From RYN-124 sp033851845 (GTDB taxonomy: Bacteria > Actinomycetota > Actinomycetes > Mycobacteriales > SCTD01), in assembly GCA_033851845.1 (NCBI GenBank), contig JAWWOH010000058.1, positions 1 to 64,000 on the forward strand: a stretch of 64,000 bases of DNA, in the 5' to 3' direction. This document shows positions 24,524-31,876 of the stretch, piece by piece. The notes below the pieces were generated by a model. That model had not been told where the DNA came from. It ran no database searches and saw only the letters and a list, made by a program, of their open reading frames with translations. Position 1 is the first letter of the stretch. Each line of letters begins with the position of its first letter. The translations under genes were made by a program, and so were the position numbers.

Positions 24524-26128
24524 ATGCACTTCAACATGGCGGACCTGTTCGAGGGCGTCGTCGACGCCGTCCCCGATCGGCCGGCGTTGTACGCCGAAGG
24601 ACGGCGACTGACGTTCCGCGAGCTCGACGAGCGCGCCAACCGGCTGGCCCACCACTTCCAGTCCGTCGGCATCGGCGCCGGCGACCACGTCGGCTGCCAC
24701 ATGATGAACGGCACCGAGTACCTCGAGACGATGATCGCGCTGTTCAAGATCCGCGCCGTGCCGATCAACGTGAACTTCCGGTACGTCGAGGAGGAGCTGC
24801 TCTACCTCTACAACGACGCGCAGCTGGCCGGTGTCGTCTTCGACAGCGAGTTCGCCGACCGGGTGCACCAGGTCGTGGGCCGTGTTCCGACCATGCGTGA
24901 GCTGGTCGTCGTCGGACCGACAGATGGCGTCGAGCTCCCACCTGGCGCCGTCCCCTTCGAGGACGCGCTCGCCGCTCAGGCCGGCGACCGCGAGGGTGTC
25001 CCGGAGCGGTCGGCGGACGACCTGTTCATCATCTACACCGGCGGCACGACCGGGATGCCCAAGGGCGTCATGTGGCGGCAGGAGGACCTGTTCTTCGCCG
25101 GCATGGGCGGCGGCTACCCCGCCGGGGAGCCGCTGGCCCGGCCCGAGGACGCCGGTCCGCGCGCCCTCGCGAACACCCCGATGGTGTCGTTCCCCGCGCC
25201 GCCGCTGATGCACGGCGCCGCCGAGCTGGGAAGCTTCATCAACTTCCTCGGGGGCGGCAAGGTCTGCCTCATCCGCAAGTACGCCGGGGACGGTGCGCTG
25301 CGACTGATCGAGCAGGAGCGGTGCAACACCATCACCATTGTCGGCGACGCGATGGCGATCCCGTTGATCCAGGCACTGGAGGAGCGCGACTACGACACGT
25401 CGTCACTACTTGCCCTCGCGTCGGCCGGCGCCCTGCTGTCGCAACCGGTGCGCGACAAGATCAACGAGAAGCTGCCCAACGTCTACATCAACGACAGCTT
25501 CGGCTCGACCGAGACCGGCTACAACGGCTCGGCGCCGCCGGGCAGCAAGGCGAGCGACGGGCTGCGTTTCACCGTCAACGCGCGTACGACGGTCTTCGAC
25601 GAGCACTTCAAGCCGGTCGTGCCGGGCTCGGGCACGGTCGGCCGAGTGGCGCAGCGGGGGCACATCCCGCTCGGTTACTGGGGTGACGCGGAGAAGACGG
25701 CGAAGACCTTCGTCGAGATCGAGGGCGAGCGCTGGGTGCTGCCCGGCGACATGGCGATGGTCGAGGCCGACGGCACGATGCGCTTCCTCGGCCGCGGCTC
25801 GATATGCATCAACTCGGGCGGCGAGAAGATCTACCCCGAGGAGGTCGAGGGCGCGCTGAAGTCGCACCCCGCCGTTCTCGACGCCGTGGTCGCCGGCATC
25901 CCCGACGACCGGTGGGGTCAGCGCGTCGCAGCCGTGCTGCAGGTCGTCGACGGCGAGGAGGCGCCCTCGCAGGCAGACATCGAGGAGCACCTGGCCGCGC
26001 GGATCGCGCGCTACAAGGTGCCGCGTTTCGTGCACGTCGTCGAGACGATGCAGCGCTCGCCGAGCGGCAAGCCCGACTACGGCTGGGCGACGAAGGTGCT
26101 CACCGAGGCCGCCGGAGCGTCGGCCTGA
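24524..26128 (+). CDS. fadD19: FadD19-like steroid side-chain acyl-CoA synthetase
   Basis: AMP-forming acyl-CoA synthetase of 534 residues. YTGGTTGMPKGVMWR is the P-loop; NVNFRYVEEELLYLYND, DSFGSTETGYNG, INSGGEKIYPEEVEGALKSHP and RSPSGKPDYGWA match M. tuberculosis FadD19 closely. FadD19 activates the C8 side-chain acid (3-oxocholest-4-en-26-oate) with CoA after P450 oxidation, the entry to beta-oxidation, and is needed for C24-branched sterols. ATG 24524 lies 1 base after the SDR stop. The catalytic lysine is in SGKPDY near the C-terminus. Confidence 0.93.
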   Translation: MHFNMADLFEGVVDAVPDRPALYAEGRRLTFRELDERANRLAHHFQSVGIGAGDHVGCHMMNGTEYLETMIALFKIRAVPINVNFRYVEEELLYLYNDAQLAGVVFDSEFADRVHQVVGRVPTMRELVVVGPTDGVELPPGAVPFEDALAAQAGDREGVPERSADDLFIIYTGGTTGMPKGVMWRQEDLFFAGMGGGYPAGEPLARPEDAGPRALANTPMVSFPAPPLMHGAAELGSFINFLGGGKVCLIRKYAGDGALRLIEQERCNTITIVGDAMAIPLIQALEERDYDTSSLLALASAGALLSQPVRDKINEKLPNVYINDSFGSTETGYNGSAPPGSKASDGLRFTVNARTTVFDEHFKPVVPGSGTVGRVAQRGHIPLGYWGDAEKTAKTFVEIEGERWVLPGDMAMVEADGTMRFLGRGSICINSGGEKIYPEEVEGALKSHPAVLDAVVAGIPDDRWGQRVAAVLQVVDGEEAPSQADIEEHLAARIARYKVPRFVHVVETMQRSPSGKPDYGWATKVLTEAAGASA

Positions 26129-26151
26129 GCAACCCCGGCTGGTTCACGACC

Positions 26152-27735
26152 GTGTCGGCGCTCGTGCACGCGCGGGCCGACGACCCGCGGCCGGGGCTTC
26201 GCTTCGAGGACCGCACCTGGTCCTGGGCGGAGCACACGGCCGAAGCCTGCGCCCGCGCCGCGTGGTTCGCCGAGCAGCGCGGCGACGGTCCTCCCCACGT
26301 CGGCGTACTGCTCGAGAACGTCCCGGAGTACAGCTTCTGGCTCGCCGCGGCCGCGCTCGGCCGTTTCGTCCTGGTCGGACTCAACTCCACCCGTCGTGGC
26401 GACGACATGGCCGCCGACATTCGGTCGACGGCATGCGGGCTCGTGATCACCGACGCCGCCCGCAAAGCCCTGCTCGAGGGACTTGACCTCGACGTACCAG
26501 TCGTCGACACCGAGGCGACGTCGTACGAGCCTGCACCGTTGCAACCCGACGAGGCGACCGTCGACGACCTCTACCTGCTCATCTTCACGAGCGGCACCAC
26601 CGGTCAGCCGAAGGCGGTCCGCTGCTCGCAGGGCAAGATCGCGACGTACGGCTACGGCATGGTCCAGCGGGTCGAGCTCACCGCCGCCGACGTGACCTAC
26701 GTGAGCATGCCGCTCTTCCACTCCAACGCCGTCATCGCCGGCTGGGCGCCGAGCCTTGCCGTGGGCGCGACAATCGCTCTGCGACGCAAGTTCTCCGCGT
26801 CGCAGTTCCTTCCCGACGTTCGCCGGTACGGCGCGACGTACGCGAACTACGTCGGTACGCCGCTCTCGTACGTGCTGGCCCAGCCTGAGCAGCCTGACGA
26901 CGCCGACAACCCGTTGCTGCGCGTCTTCGGCAACGAGGGTGCGCCGGCTGACCTCGAGCGGTTCGCGACGCGGTTCGGCTGCCGGGTGATCGACGGCTTC
27001 GGCTCGACCGAGGGCGGCATCAGCATCACCAAGACCCCCGAGACGCCGGCCGGGGCACTCGGCGTCGGCGTCGGCGACGTCCGGGTGCTCAACCCGGCGA
27101 CGGGGGAGGAGTGCCCGGCCGCTTCCTTCGACGAGCGGGGCCGGCTGACCAACGCGGACGAGGCCGTCGGCGAGCTCGTCAACATGGACGGCGTCGGTGG
27201 GTTCGAGGGGTACTGGGATGCCGAGGAGGACACGGCGACTCGCGCCCGCGAGGGCCGCTACTGGAGCGGCGACCTCGGATACCGCGATGCAGCCGGGTTC
27301 CTCTACTTCGCCGGCCGCTCACTGGACCGATTGCGCGTCGGAGGCGAGAACTTCCCGGCCGCTCCGGTTGACCGCCTGCTCGCGCGTCACCCGCACGTCG
27401 TGGAGGCGGTGGTCTACGCCGTCCCGGATCCGGTGGCGGGGGACCAGGTGATGGCCGCCGTCGTGCCGACCGATGACTTCGATCCGTCGGCGTTTCTGCA
27501 GTGGCTGCACGACCAGCCGGATTGCTCGCCGCCATGGGTGCCACGGTTCCTGCGTGTCGTCGCCGATCCACCCCGGACTCCGACCGGCAAAGTCGTCGTA
27601 CGTGCACTCGCCTCGGAACGCTGGGATGCCGCAGAGGTCTGGCTGCGTAACGGCGACGAGATGCGCCGGATGACAGCCTCCGACGCCGACGCGATCGAGA
27701 AGGCCTTCGCCGCCAGCGGCCGCAATTTGCTGTGA
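26152..27735 (+). CDS. fadD17: FadD17-like steroid side-chain acyl-CoA synthetase
   Basis: AMP-forming synthetase of about 527 residues. TSGTTGQPKAVRCS is the P-loop. RKFSASQFLPDVRRYGAT, NYVGTPLSYVLAQPEQPDD and DGFGSTEGGISITKTPETP are nearly identical to FadD17. FadD17 adds CoA to C5 side-chain steroid acids. The start is uncertain: the frame has no ATG near the fadD19 stop at 26128, and GTG 26152 gives an N-terminus that aligns with mycobacterial FadD17. Last gene of the operon; GC and codon use change abruptly after its stop. Confidence 0.92.
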   Translation: MSALVHARADDPRPGLRFEDRTWSWAEHTAEACARAAWFAEQRGDGPPHVGVLLENVPEYSFWLAAAALGRFVLVGLNSTRRGDDMAADIRSTACGLVITDAARKALLEGLDLDVPVVDTEATSYEPAPLQPDEATVDDLYLLIFTSGTTGQPKAVRCSQGKIATYGYGMVQRVELTAADVTYVSMPLFHSNAVIAGWAPSLAVGATIALRRKFSASQFLPDVRRYGATYANYVGTPLSYVLAQPEQPDDADNPLLRVFGNEGAPADLERFATRFGCRVIDGFGSTEGGISITKTPETPAGALGVGVGDVRVLNPATGEECPAASFDERGRLTNADEAVGELVNMDGVGGFEGYWDAEEDTATRAREGRYWSGDLGYRDAAGFLYFAGRSLDRLRVGGENFPAAPVDRLLARHPHVVEAVVYAVPDPVAGDQVMAAVVPTDDFDPSAFLQWLHDQPDCSPPWVPRFLRVVADPPRTPTGKVVVRALASERWDAAEVWLRNGDEMRRMTASDADAIEKAFAASGRNLL

Positions 27736-27790
27736 ACTCAGTGCGCAGCGTGAGCCTGCGGACCGACGGCCCTACACGCTTCCGCGGAAA

Positions 27791-27875
27791 CGAGTCGTCC
27801 ACAGTGACGTAGCCGGCCTTCTCGTCGCTCCTCGTTCCCGCGGGTACGAGTTGTCCACAGCGGAGCTATCCGGCC
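27791..27875 (+). repeat. Imperfect tandem repeat with DnaA-box-like sequences
   Basis: Two copies about 56 bases apart share CGAGTYGTCCACAG followed by a CCGGCCTT block, at 27791-27820 and 27847-27877. The second holds TTGTCCACA (27851-27859), identical to the actinobacterial DnaA box; the first has one mismatch. The second copy runs into the promoter of the gene at 27889. Confidence 0.6.
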
Positions 27876-27876
27876 T

Positions 27877-27882
27877 TACCCT
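27877..27882 (+). promoter_or_regulatory. -10 element of a leaderless gene
   Basis: TACCCT (TAnnnT) inside the recurring GGCCTTACCCTC block; 6 bases separate it from the GTG at 27889, placing the transcription start at or next to the start codon. Confidence 0.6.
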
Positions 27883-27888
27883 CGGTTC

Positions 27889-28293
27889 GTGGAGGCGAGC
27901 GCCGACCGTGACGAGCTCCGAGAGATGGAGCGTCGCCAGGTCCGCGACGGGCTTGAGTCGGGCGCATGGGACGCCGAGGAGCAGGTGGCGTACCTCCTGA
28001 GGATCTTCGCGCCGCTAGGGGTTCGCGACGAGTCTGAGCTGGTTGTCGACGAAATCGCACACGACCTCGACCACGCACACGACGTGGCCGTGCGGATGCA
28101 GCGTGATGGCCTGGCGCTGCCGCCCGTGGTGCATAGCAAGCTAAACAAAGTCGACGCATTGCTGAAGGAGTGGAGCGGCCCCGACAAGGGCGACTTCTGG
28201 GAGCCGTCGGGGCTCCGAGCGCATCCGGTCTGGCAGCAAGTGCGTTCTCTGTGCCGCGAAGCCATCGTGGCGATAGACGGCGATGGAGAGTAA
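27889..28293 (+). CDS. Hypothetical protein, first gene of the small-gene array
   Basis: Protein of 134 residues, not recognised. It is charged and mostly helical in appearance (DRDELREMERRQVRDGLESG, LVVDEIAHDLDHAHDVAVRMQ), with no signal peptide or membrane segment. The start GTG follows a TACCCT hexamer by 6 bases, so translation is probably leaderless. Its TAA stop is followed immediately by GCCGTT, a shortened copy of the array's boundary box. Base composition is less GC-rich than the sterol operon upstream. Confidence 0.6.
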   Translation: MEASADRDELREMERRQVRDGLESGAWDAEEQVAYLLRIFAPLGVRDESELVVDEIAHDLDHAHDVAVRMQRDGLALPPVVHSKLNKVDALLKEWSGPDKGDFWEPSGLRAHPVWQQVRSLCREAIVAIDGDGE

Positions 28294-28387
28294 GCCGTTC
28301 TCGGAGCACTCGTCGCTAGACGCCTGAGTGCAGGAGTGCGCCGAGAGGGCTCATGCGTCGGTGCGGGCCGATGAGTCCGCGACCCCT

Positions 28388-28393
28388 TACCGT
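28388..28393 (+). promoter_or_regulatory. -10 element of a leaderless gene
   Basis: TACCGT ends 6 bases before ATG 28400, the same spacing as at other array genes, and decides the start of that gene against longer in-frame alternatives. Confidence 0.55.
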
Positions 28394-28399
28394 GCCAGC

Positions 28400-29023
28400 A
28401 TGAGGAGCAGACTTGCCACCTCCGTGCGGTTCCTAGGAAGCCTGCTTCTATTGGCCGCGCTCGTGGTCGATTTGGGGGCCGGACTTCGACGCCTTCTTCA
28501 ATACATGTTCAACGGAGTCTCGGCGACGGTGGCAGCGGCAATCGTCGCCGCCGTAGCGACGGGCCTGCTGTCGCTACTGACGATTGTGTTGCAGCGACGA
28601 CATGAGCGCCAAGAGACAGTCGAGCAGGACATCCGTGCGCGGAAGATCGCTGTATACACGGATCTCGTCGGGAGCTGGTTCGACATCTTCGGGTTGGGTG
28701 AGGAACGGTCGGATGACGAGAGCGAGGCGGCCATCGCCACAGCGACTGCAAAGCTAGCGAGGTTGACACCGGAACTCATCTCGTGGGGTTCGGATGATGT
28801 TGTTGCTGCCTGGTCGCACTACCGGCGGGGAATGACCCGAGCAGGTACAGACCCCGCGCTGCTGATGTTCGGCTTCGAGAAGGTGCTCTTGACCATCAGA
28901 CGGGACGTCGGACACACGAACAAGGGCCTCACGACTGGCGACCTGCTGGCTCTATGGGTAAACGACGTTGACGACGCCCTGATGCCGGCTCTGGACACTC
29001 TGACGCCGCCCGATTCCGAATAA
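28400..29023 (+). CDS. Hypothetical membrane protein
   Basis: Protein of 207 residues. Two hydrophobic segments lie at about 8-27 (FLGSLLLLAALVVDLGAG) and 38-60 (ATVAAAIVAAVATGLLSLLTIVL), then QRRHERQETVEQDIRARKIAVYTDLVGSWFDIF begins a long cytosolic helical domain. No family recognised. The start ATG 28400 was chosen because TACCGT stands 6 bases upstream; an in-frame GTG/ATG at 28328 would add 24 residues. It belongs to the small-gene array. Confidence 0.6.
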   Translation: MRSRLATSVRFLGSLLLLAALVVDLGAGLRRLLQYMFNGVSATVAAAIVAAVATGLLSLLTIVLQRRHERQETVEQDIRARKIAVYTDLVGSWFDIFGLGEERSDDESEAAIATATAKLARLTPELISWGSDDVVAAWSHYRRGMTRAGTDPALLMFGFEKVLLTIRRDVGHTNKGLTTGDLLALWVNDVDDALMPALDTLTPPDSE

Positions 29024-29135
29024 CTGGCAGGCCGCGATCGAGGCAACAGCCACGTGGGCTATGTGCCGTTCTTGATCGTCTGGTGGTCGGGAGGATTCAG
29101 CTGCAGATCCGGTGCCAACGACACGATGATCCGCG

Positions 29136-29381
29136 ATGATCCTGGCTACGTCCTTCGACGTGTTCTTGGCATATCCGCCAAATCGAGACGGTCGCGTCGC
29201 TGAGTTGCATGTTCCGACGGGCGACACTGTCGAGATTCCAGCGGAGGTGTTCGAGGCCCACGGCACACTGATGGTCACGCTGTTCAGCCAGCAGGAGGGT
29301 CCAGCCTGGACATACCCGTTGGAGGAATTTCGGGCCGCGCTTGACCGTGCTGCGACTGCCGTCGCAACCGGGCCGACCTGA
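29136..29381 (+). CDS. Small hypothetical protein
   Basis: Protein of 81 residues, not recognised. It reads like a compact globular domain (FDVFLAYPPNRDGRVAELHVPTGDTVEIPAEVFEAHGTLMVTLFSQQ) with no signal or membrane segment. It lies between boundary boxes at 29063 and 29389. No clear TAnnnT hexamer stands near the start, so promoter and start are less certain than for other array genes. Confidence 0.5.
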   Translation: MILATSFDVFLAYPPNRDGRVAELHVPTGDTVEIPAEVFEAHGTLMVTLFSQQEGPAWTYPLEEFRAALDRAATAVATGPT

Positions 29382-29458
29382 TCGATAGGTGCCGCTCCTT
29401 CTCCGGTGGGCTGCAACCTGGGTAGCGGGCACCCGGCTCAGCGACGAGACTGCGCGCC

Positions 29459-29668
29459 ATGAGCCGATGGCGTCGTTGGGGCCGACTGTTGTGGTTTCGG
29501 CCTACGAGCTGGCGACAGGCGTTCGGTTACAGCGCCGTCATGTTCTTGGTGGCGATAGCCATAGGCCTTGTCGCTGGCCGACCCGACGGGTGGTTGCTGA
29601 CAGCCGGGGCGACGTCGGTCGGCCTCCTCCTAGCTGGCCTGCTGCGCGTCGCTTCGCAGCCAGACTGA
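29459..29668 (+). CDS. Small hypothetical membrane protein
   Basis: Protein of 69 residues with a basic N-terminus (MSRWRRWGRLLWFRP) and two hydrophobic segments, about 24-40 (YSAVMFLVAIAIGLVAG) and 45-63 (WLLTAGATSVGLLLAGLLR). No family recognised. It sits between boxes at 29389 and 29700. Confidence 0.5.
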   Translation: MSRWRRWGRLLWFRPTSWRQAFGYSAVMFLVAIAIGLVAGRPDGWLLTAGATSVGLLLAGLLRVASQPD

Positions 29669-29699
29669 TCGCCCTTGCGGCGGCGCAGCACACCGATAG

Positions 29700-29729
29700 G
29701 TGCCGCTAGCTGAGAGCCGGCCTTACCCT
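29700..29729 (+). promoter_or_regulatory. Boundary box plus -10 promoter, full form
   Basis: GTGCCGCTAGC starts at 29700 and TACCCT lies at 29724-29729, 5 bases before ATG 29735. With a 17-base spacer the -35 position falls on TGCCGC, within the box. Confidence 0.6.
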
Positions 29730-29734
29730 CGCGG

Positions 29735-29998
29735 ATGGCTTTCCCCGACCCTCTCCCGATCGGCTGCCGCGTGCGGGTCCGTCGCGACCCGGACTTCGGC
29801 CCTGGTCCCTGGCCCGACGAGCCGCTCGGAACCATCGTGCGTGTCGGCGATGAGGAGCACTTCTCGCTTGTCGAGACAAGGCGCGGTTCCGAGCGCAGCT
29901 ATTGGGTGCGCTTCGACAAGCCGCAGCGGGACGCCGGTGGAGATGGTCCGTACAGCGACTCGCAGGTTCTGGAGCGGTACCTCGAAGTGAGCTTGTAG
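29735..29998 (+). CDS. Small hypothetical protein
   Basis: Protein of 87 residues, not recognised. The strand-rich start PLPIGCRVRVRRDPDFGPGPWPDEPLGTIVRV resembles small beta-barrel (SH3/KOW-like) domains that bind nucleic acid or protein; that is a guess from pattern only. Leaderless start 5 bases after TACCCT. Its TAG stop is followed after 2 bases by GCCGTTAGC, the next boundary box. Confidence 0.6.
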   Translation: MAFPDPLPIGCRVRVRRDPDFGPGPWPDEPLGTIVRVGDEEHFSLVETRRGSERSYWVRFDKPQRDAGGDGPYSDSQVLERYLEVSL

Positions 29999-30029
29999 AC
30001 GCCGTTAGCAAGCGCCGGCCTCTTACGCT
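29999..30029 (+). promoter_or_regulatory. Boundary box plus -10 promoter
   Basis: The box (ACGCCGTTAGC) begins right after the preceding stop and TACGCT lies at 30024-30029, 6 bases before GTG 30036. Confidence 0.6.
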
Positions 30030-30035
30030 CCGCCC

Positions 30036-30368
30036 GTGACGGACCCCGCTTCGGTACGCCAGGTGTTGCTCGAACTCGGACTGGAGGACTGGATTCCGGT
30101 GCCCGAGGCGGTTGAGTCGCTTCGTGTCCGCGGCTCGTCTGAGCCGGAGCAGGACGTCCGCGAGACACTCACAGCCCTCGGCAATGAGGGACTCGTCCGT
30201 TTTTGGCGTGGGGTCTGGGACCGTGAGGACGAGCATGTTGCGGTAACAGCCGCCGCCGCCGAGGTTCTTCTCCGAGACCCACGGTGGTTCCGGTACCGGC
30301 TCGACGAGCAGGCCGAGGAACGGCTCTACTTCGTCAACGTCGACAACATCAAGGCAGTCAGCGGCTAA
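30036..30368 (+). CDS. Hypothetical protein
   Basis: Protein of 110 residues. The body looks like a small winged-helix-type domain (VLLELGLEDWIPVPEAVESLRV, ETLTALGNEGLVRFWRG), which could mean DNA binding, but no family is recognised. Leaderless start behind TACGCT. The TAA stop runs straight into GTGCCGTT. Confidence 0.58.
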   Translation: MTDPASVRQVLLELGLEDWIPVPEAVESLRVRGSSEPEQDVRETLTALGNEGLVRFWRGVWDREDEHVAVTAAAAEVLLRDPRWFRYRLDEQAEERLYFVNVDNIKAVSG

Positions 30369-30439
30369 GTGCCGTTCCCGCCGATGGCGCGGACCGGCCT
30401 TGACGGGAACCCCGTGCCGGTCGTTGGCGTCCGACTGCC

Positions 30440-30706
30440 GTGCGACGCCGCAGCCTCATCGGTCTCGGCGCCGTTGTCGCCTGCGCGCTCGTTGCTGCCG
30501 TCGTATTCGACCTGCTGCAACGTCATCTCGGGGCGCCCCCGTTCGACTGTCCACTGCGGCGTGAACCACCCCCGATTCACTGCACGCACCCCGGCTACTT
30601 CTCGGGACCCGTGCGGTGGCGCGTCACAGGTATCGGAGCGCTGCTTGGCGCGGGCGTCGGCCTGGTCGCATCCAGTCTCGTTGTGCCGACACGGCGGCGA
30701 CGGTAA
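30440..30706 (+). CDS. Small hypothetical membrane protein
   Basis: Protein of 88 residues. A hydrophobic N-terminal segment (LIGLGAVVACALVAAVVFDLL), a short extracytoplasmic loop with cysteines (FDCPLRREPPPIHCTHPGYF) and a second hydrophobic segment (VTGIGALLGAGVGLVASSLVV) predict a two-span protein with a possible disulfide in the loop. The TAA stop abuts GTGCCGCT at 30707. No family recognised and no convincing -10 upstream of GTG 30440. Confidence 0.5.
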   Translation: MRRRSLIGLGAVVACALVAAVVFDLLQRHLGAPPFDCPLRREPPPIHCTHPGYFSGPVRWRVTGIGALLGAGVGLVASSLVVPTRRRR

Positions 30707-30712
30707 GTGCCG

Positions 30713-31009
30713 CTACTGGCCGAAGCGTCCCGTAGGGGCACCTGGTTTCAGTACCAACCCCACGATTTGGTCCTCGCGGTACACGACCTGCAGGTGCGCC
30801 TCTCCGCGCTCGAACGTCAGTGGGAGGTCGTGTAGGACGACCGCCTGGTTACCCACACCGCTGCAGTCACCCCAGCTGGTCGTCGCCTGCTCCCAGACGT
30901 CGCGCATCTTCTGCGACGTGACCTGGGACCGGAAGGTCGCATCCCCATGTCGGTTGATTGCGTCGTACTTGCCTTCGGTTAGGGCCGCCAGCACCTCGGT
31001 TGGAGTCAT
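30713..31009 (-). CDS. Hypothetical protein, DUF3887-like, inverted in the array
   Basis: Protein of 98 residues from ATG 31009. The pattern of short helices, then VWEQ...GVGNQAVVLHDLPLTFERGEAHLQVVYREDQIVGLVLKP, resembles DUF3887, small NTF2-like domains often fused to hydrolases. It is the only minus-strand gene among the array genes, and its stop lies inside the end of the box at 30707. An earlier in-frame start at 31045 is possible but would lie close to the next box. Function unknown. Confidence 0.55.
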   Translation of the reverse strand: MTPTEVLAALTEGKYDAINRHGDATFRSQVTSQKMRDVWEQATTSWGDCSGVGNQAVVLHDLPLTFERGEAHLQVVYREDQIVGLVLKPGAPTGRFGQ

Positions 31010-31050
31010 GACCGGAGCATGTCGGCGAACGAGCGTGCAACGCAAGATAG

Positions 31051-31081
31051 GTGCCGTTTCAGCGGGGCCCGGCGCTAGCCT
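31051..31081 (+). promoter_or_regulatory. Boundary box plus -10 promoter
   Basis: GTGCCGTT at 31051, then TAGCCT at 31076-31081, 8 bases before ATG 31090. Confidence 0.5.
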
Positions 31082-31089
31082 CCAGCGTC

Positions 31090-31413
31090 ATGAGCCTCGG
31101 GGAGTCCACCGGGCAGCCGAGCCACGGCCTTTCCGGTGCCGTCCGACGCTTCGCGGGTTGGGTCGCACGCGGCAGCGTCGGCCACCCGCTGTTGGAAGGC
31201 ATTGACTACTGGGACGATTTGCGGGACTCGCCGTCGCAGATGGAGATCCTTTTCGCGATCTTCCTCAACAACCTGCGGCTCGATGAAGCGGGCGAGCCAA
31301 CGAACGAGAAGTACGCAGAGCGGCGCGCCGCATGCTGGCTCTTCCGGTACTGCACGGGTCAGGAACCACGGAACGAGCCGGCGTTGGAGCCGTGGGAAGT
31401 GGAGTTGTACTAG
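31090..31413 (+). CDS. Hypothetical protein
   Basis: Protein of 107 residues, not recognised. Mostly helical, with aromatic and acidic patches (GIDYWDDLRDSPSQMEILFAIFLNNL) and two cysteines near the C-terminus (CWLFRYC). ATG 31090 follows TAGCCT by 8 bases; an in-frame ATG at 31051 would start within the boundary box and is unlikely. A TAA and the next box follow its TAG stop by a few bases. Confidence 0.55.
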   Translation: MSLGESTGQPSHGLSGAVRRFAGWVARGSVGHPLLEGIDYWDDLRDSPSQMEILFAIFLNNLRLDEAGEPTNEKYAERRAACWLFRYCTGQEPRNEPALEPWEVELY

Positions 31414-31516
31414 CGGGTGTAAGTGCCGGTAGCTGACCCGCCTTATCCGCTCCTGCAAACCCGCACTAGCCGCGCCACGCGCGACGCCAACCCCTCTTGC
31501 GCCCGTCGGGCCGCAG

Positions 31517-31792
31517 GTGGACGCTCGTCACATGGACATCGGTGCCGGACTACGGGCGCTTGACCGCCGGGTTGAGTCCAAGGTGAGCGGTCGGAAGCCG
31601 AAGTACGACGTAGAGCCGCCGAAGTGGCTTCAGTACAGCAGCGTGATCTTCATCATGATCATCTTCATTGTCGGGATGATGCTCACCTTCACGGCTGGCC
31701 CGAGAGTGTCCTTGGTGACTGACGCAGTGCTGCTGTTTGCCTACACCGTCGTGCTGTTGTCGTGGACGCGGCGTCATCGCGTGCGCGACTGA
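31517..31792 (+). CDS. Small hypothetical membrane protein
   Basis: Protein of 91 residues (or 86 from ATG 31532). A soluble N-terminus ending in EPPKWLQY is followed by two hydrophobic segments, about 43-60 (VIFIMIIFIVGMMLTF) and 66-83 (LVTDAVLLFAYTVVLLSW), and a basic tail RRHRVRD. No family recognised. The promoter is unclear; a TATCCG lies about 70 bases upstream. Confidence 0.5.
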   Translation: MDARHMDIGAGLRALDRRVESKVSGRKPKYDVEPPKWLQYSSVIFIMIIFIVGMMLTFTAGPRVSLVTDAVLLFAYTVVLLSWTRRHRVRD

Positions 31793-31842
31793 CGCTGCTC
31801 CCGTCGGGAGGCGCCGCTAAGCGCCCGGCGCACCGAAGATAG

Positions 31843-31870
31843 GTGCCGTTAGCCAGATCGGCCTTACCCT
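31843..31870 (+). promoter_or_regulatory. Boundary box plus -10 promoter, full form
   Basis: GTGCCGTTAGC at 31843 and TACCCT at 31865-31870, 6 bases before GTG 31877. Confidence 0.6.
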
Positions 31871-31876
31871 CGGCAG

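Noticed and set aside
27847..27883. Replication origin
   Set aside because: Only two DnaA-box-like sequences, no AT-rich region, and no dnaA, dnaN or recF nearby.
30369..31205. A plus-strand frame of 278 codons through the array
   Set aside because: It crosses two boundary boxes and is out of frame with or antisense to smaller genes that fit the array's stop-box pattern.
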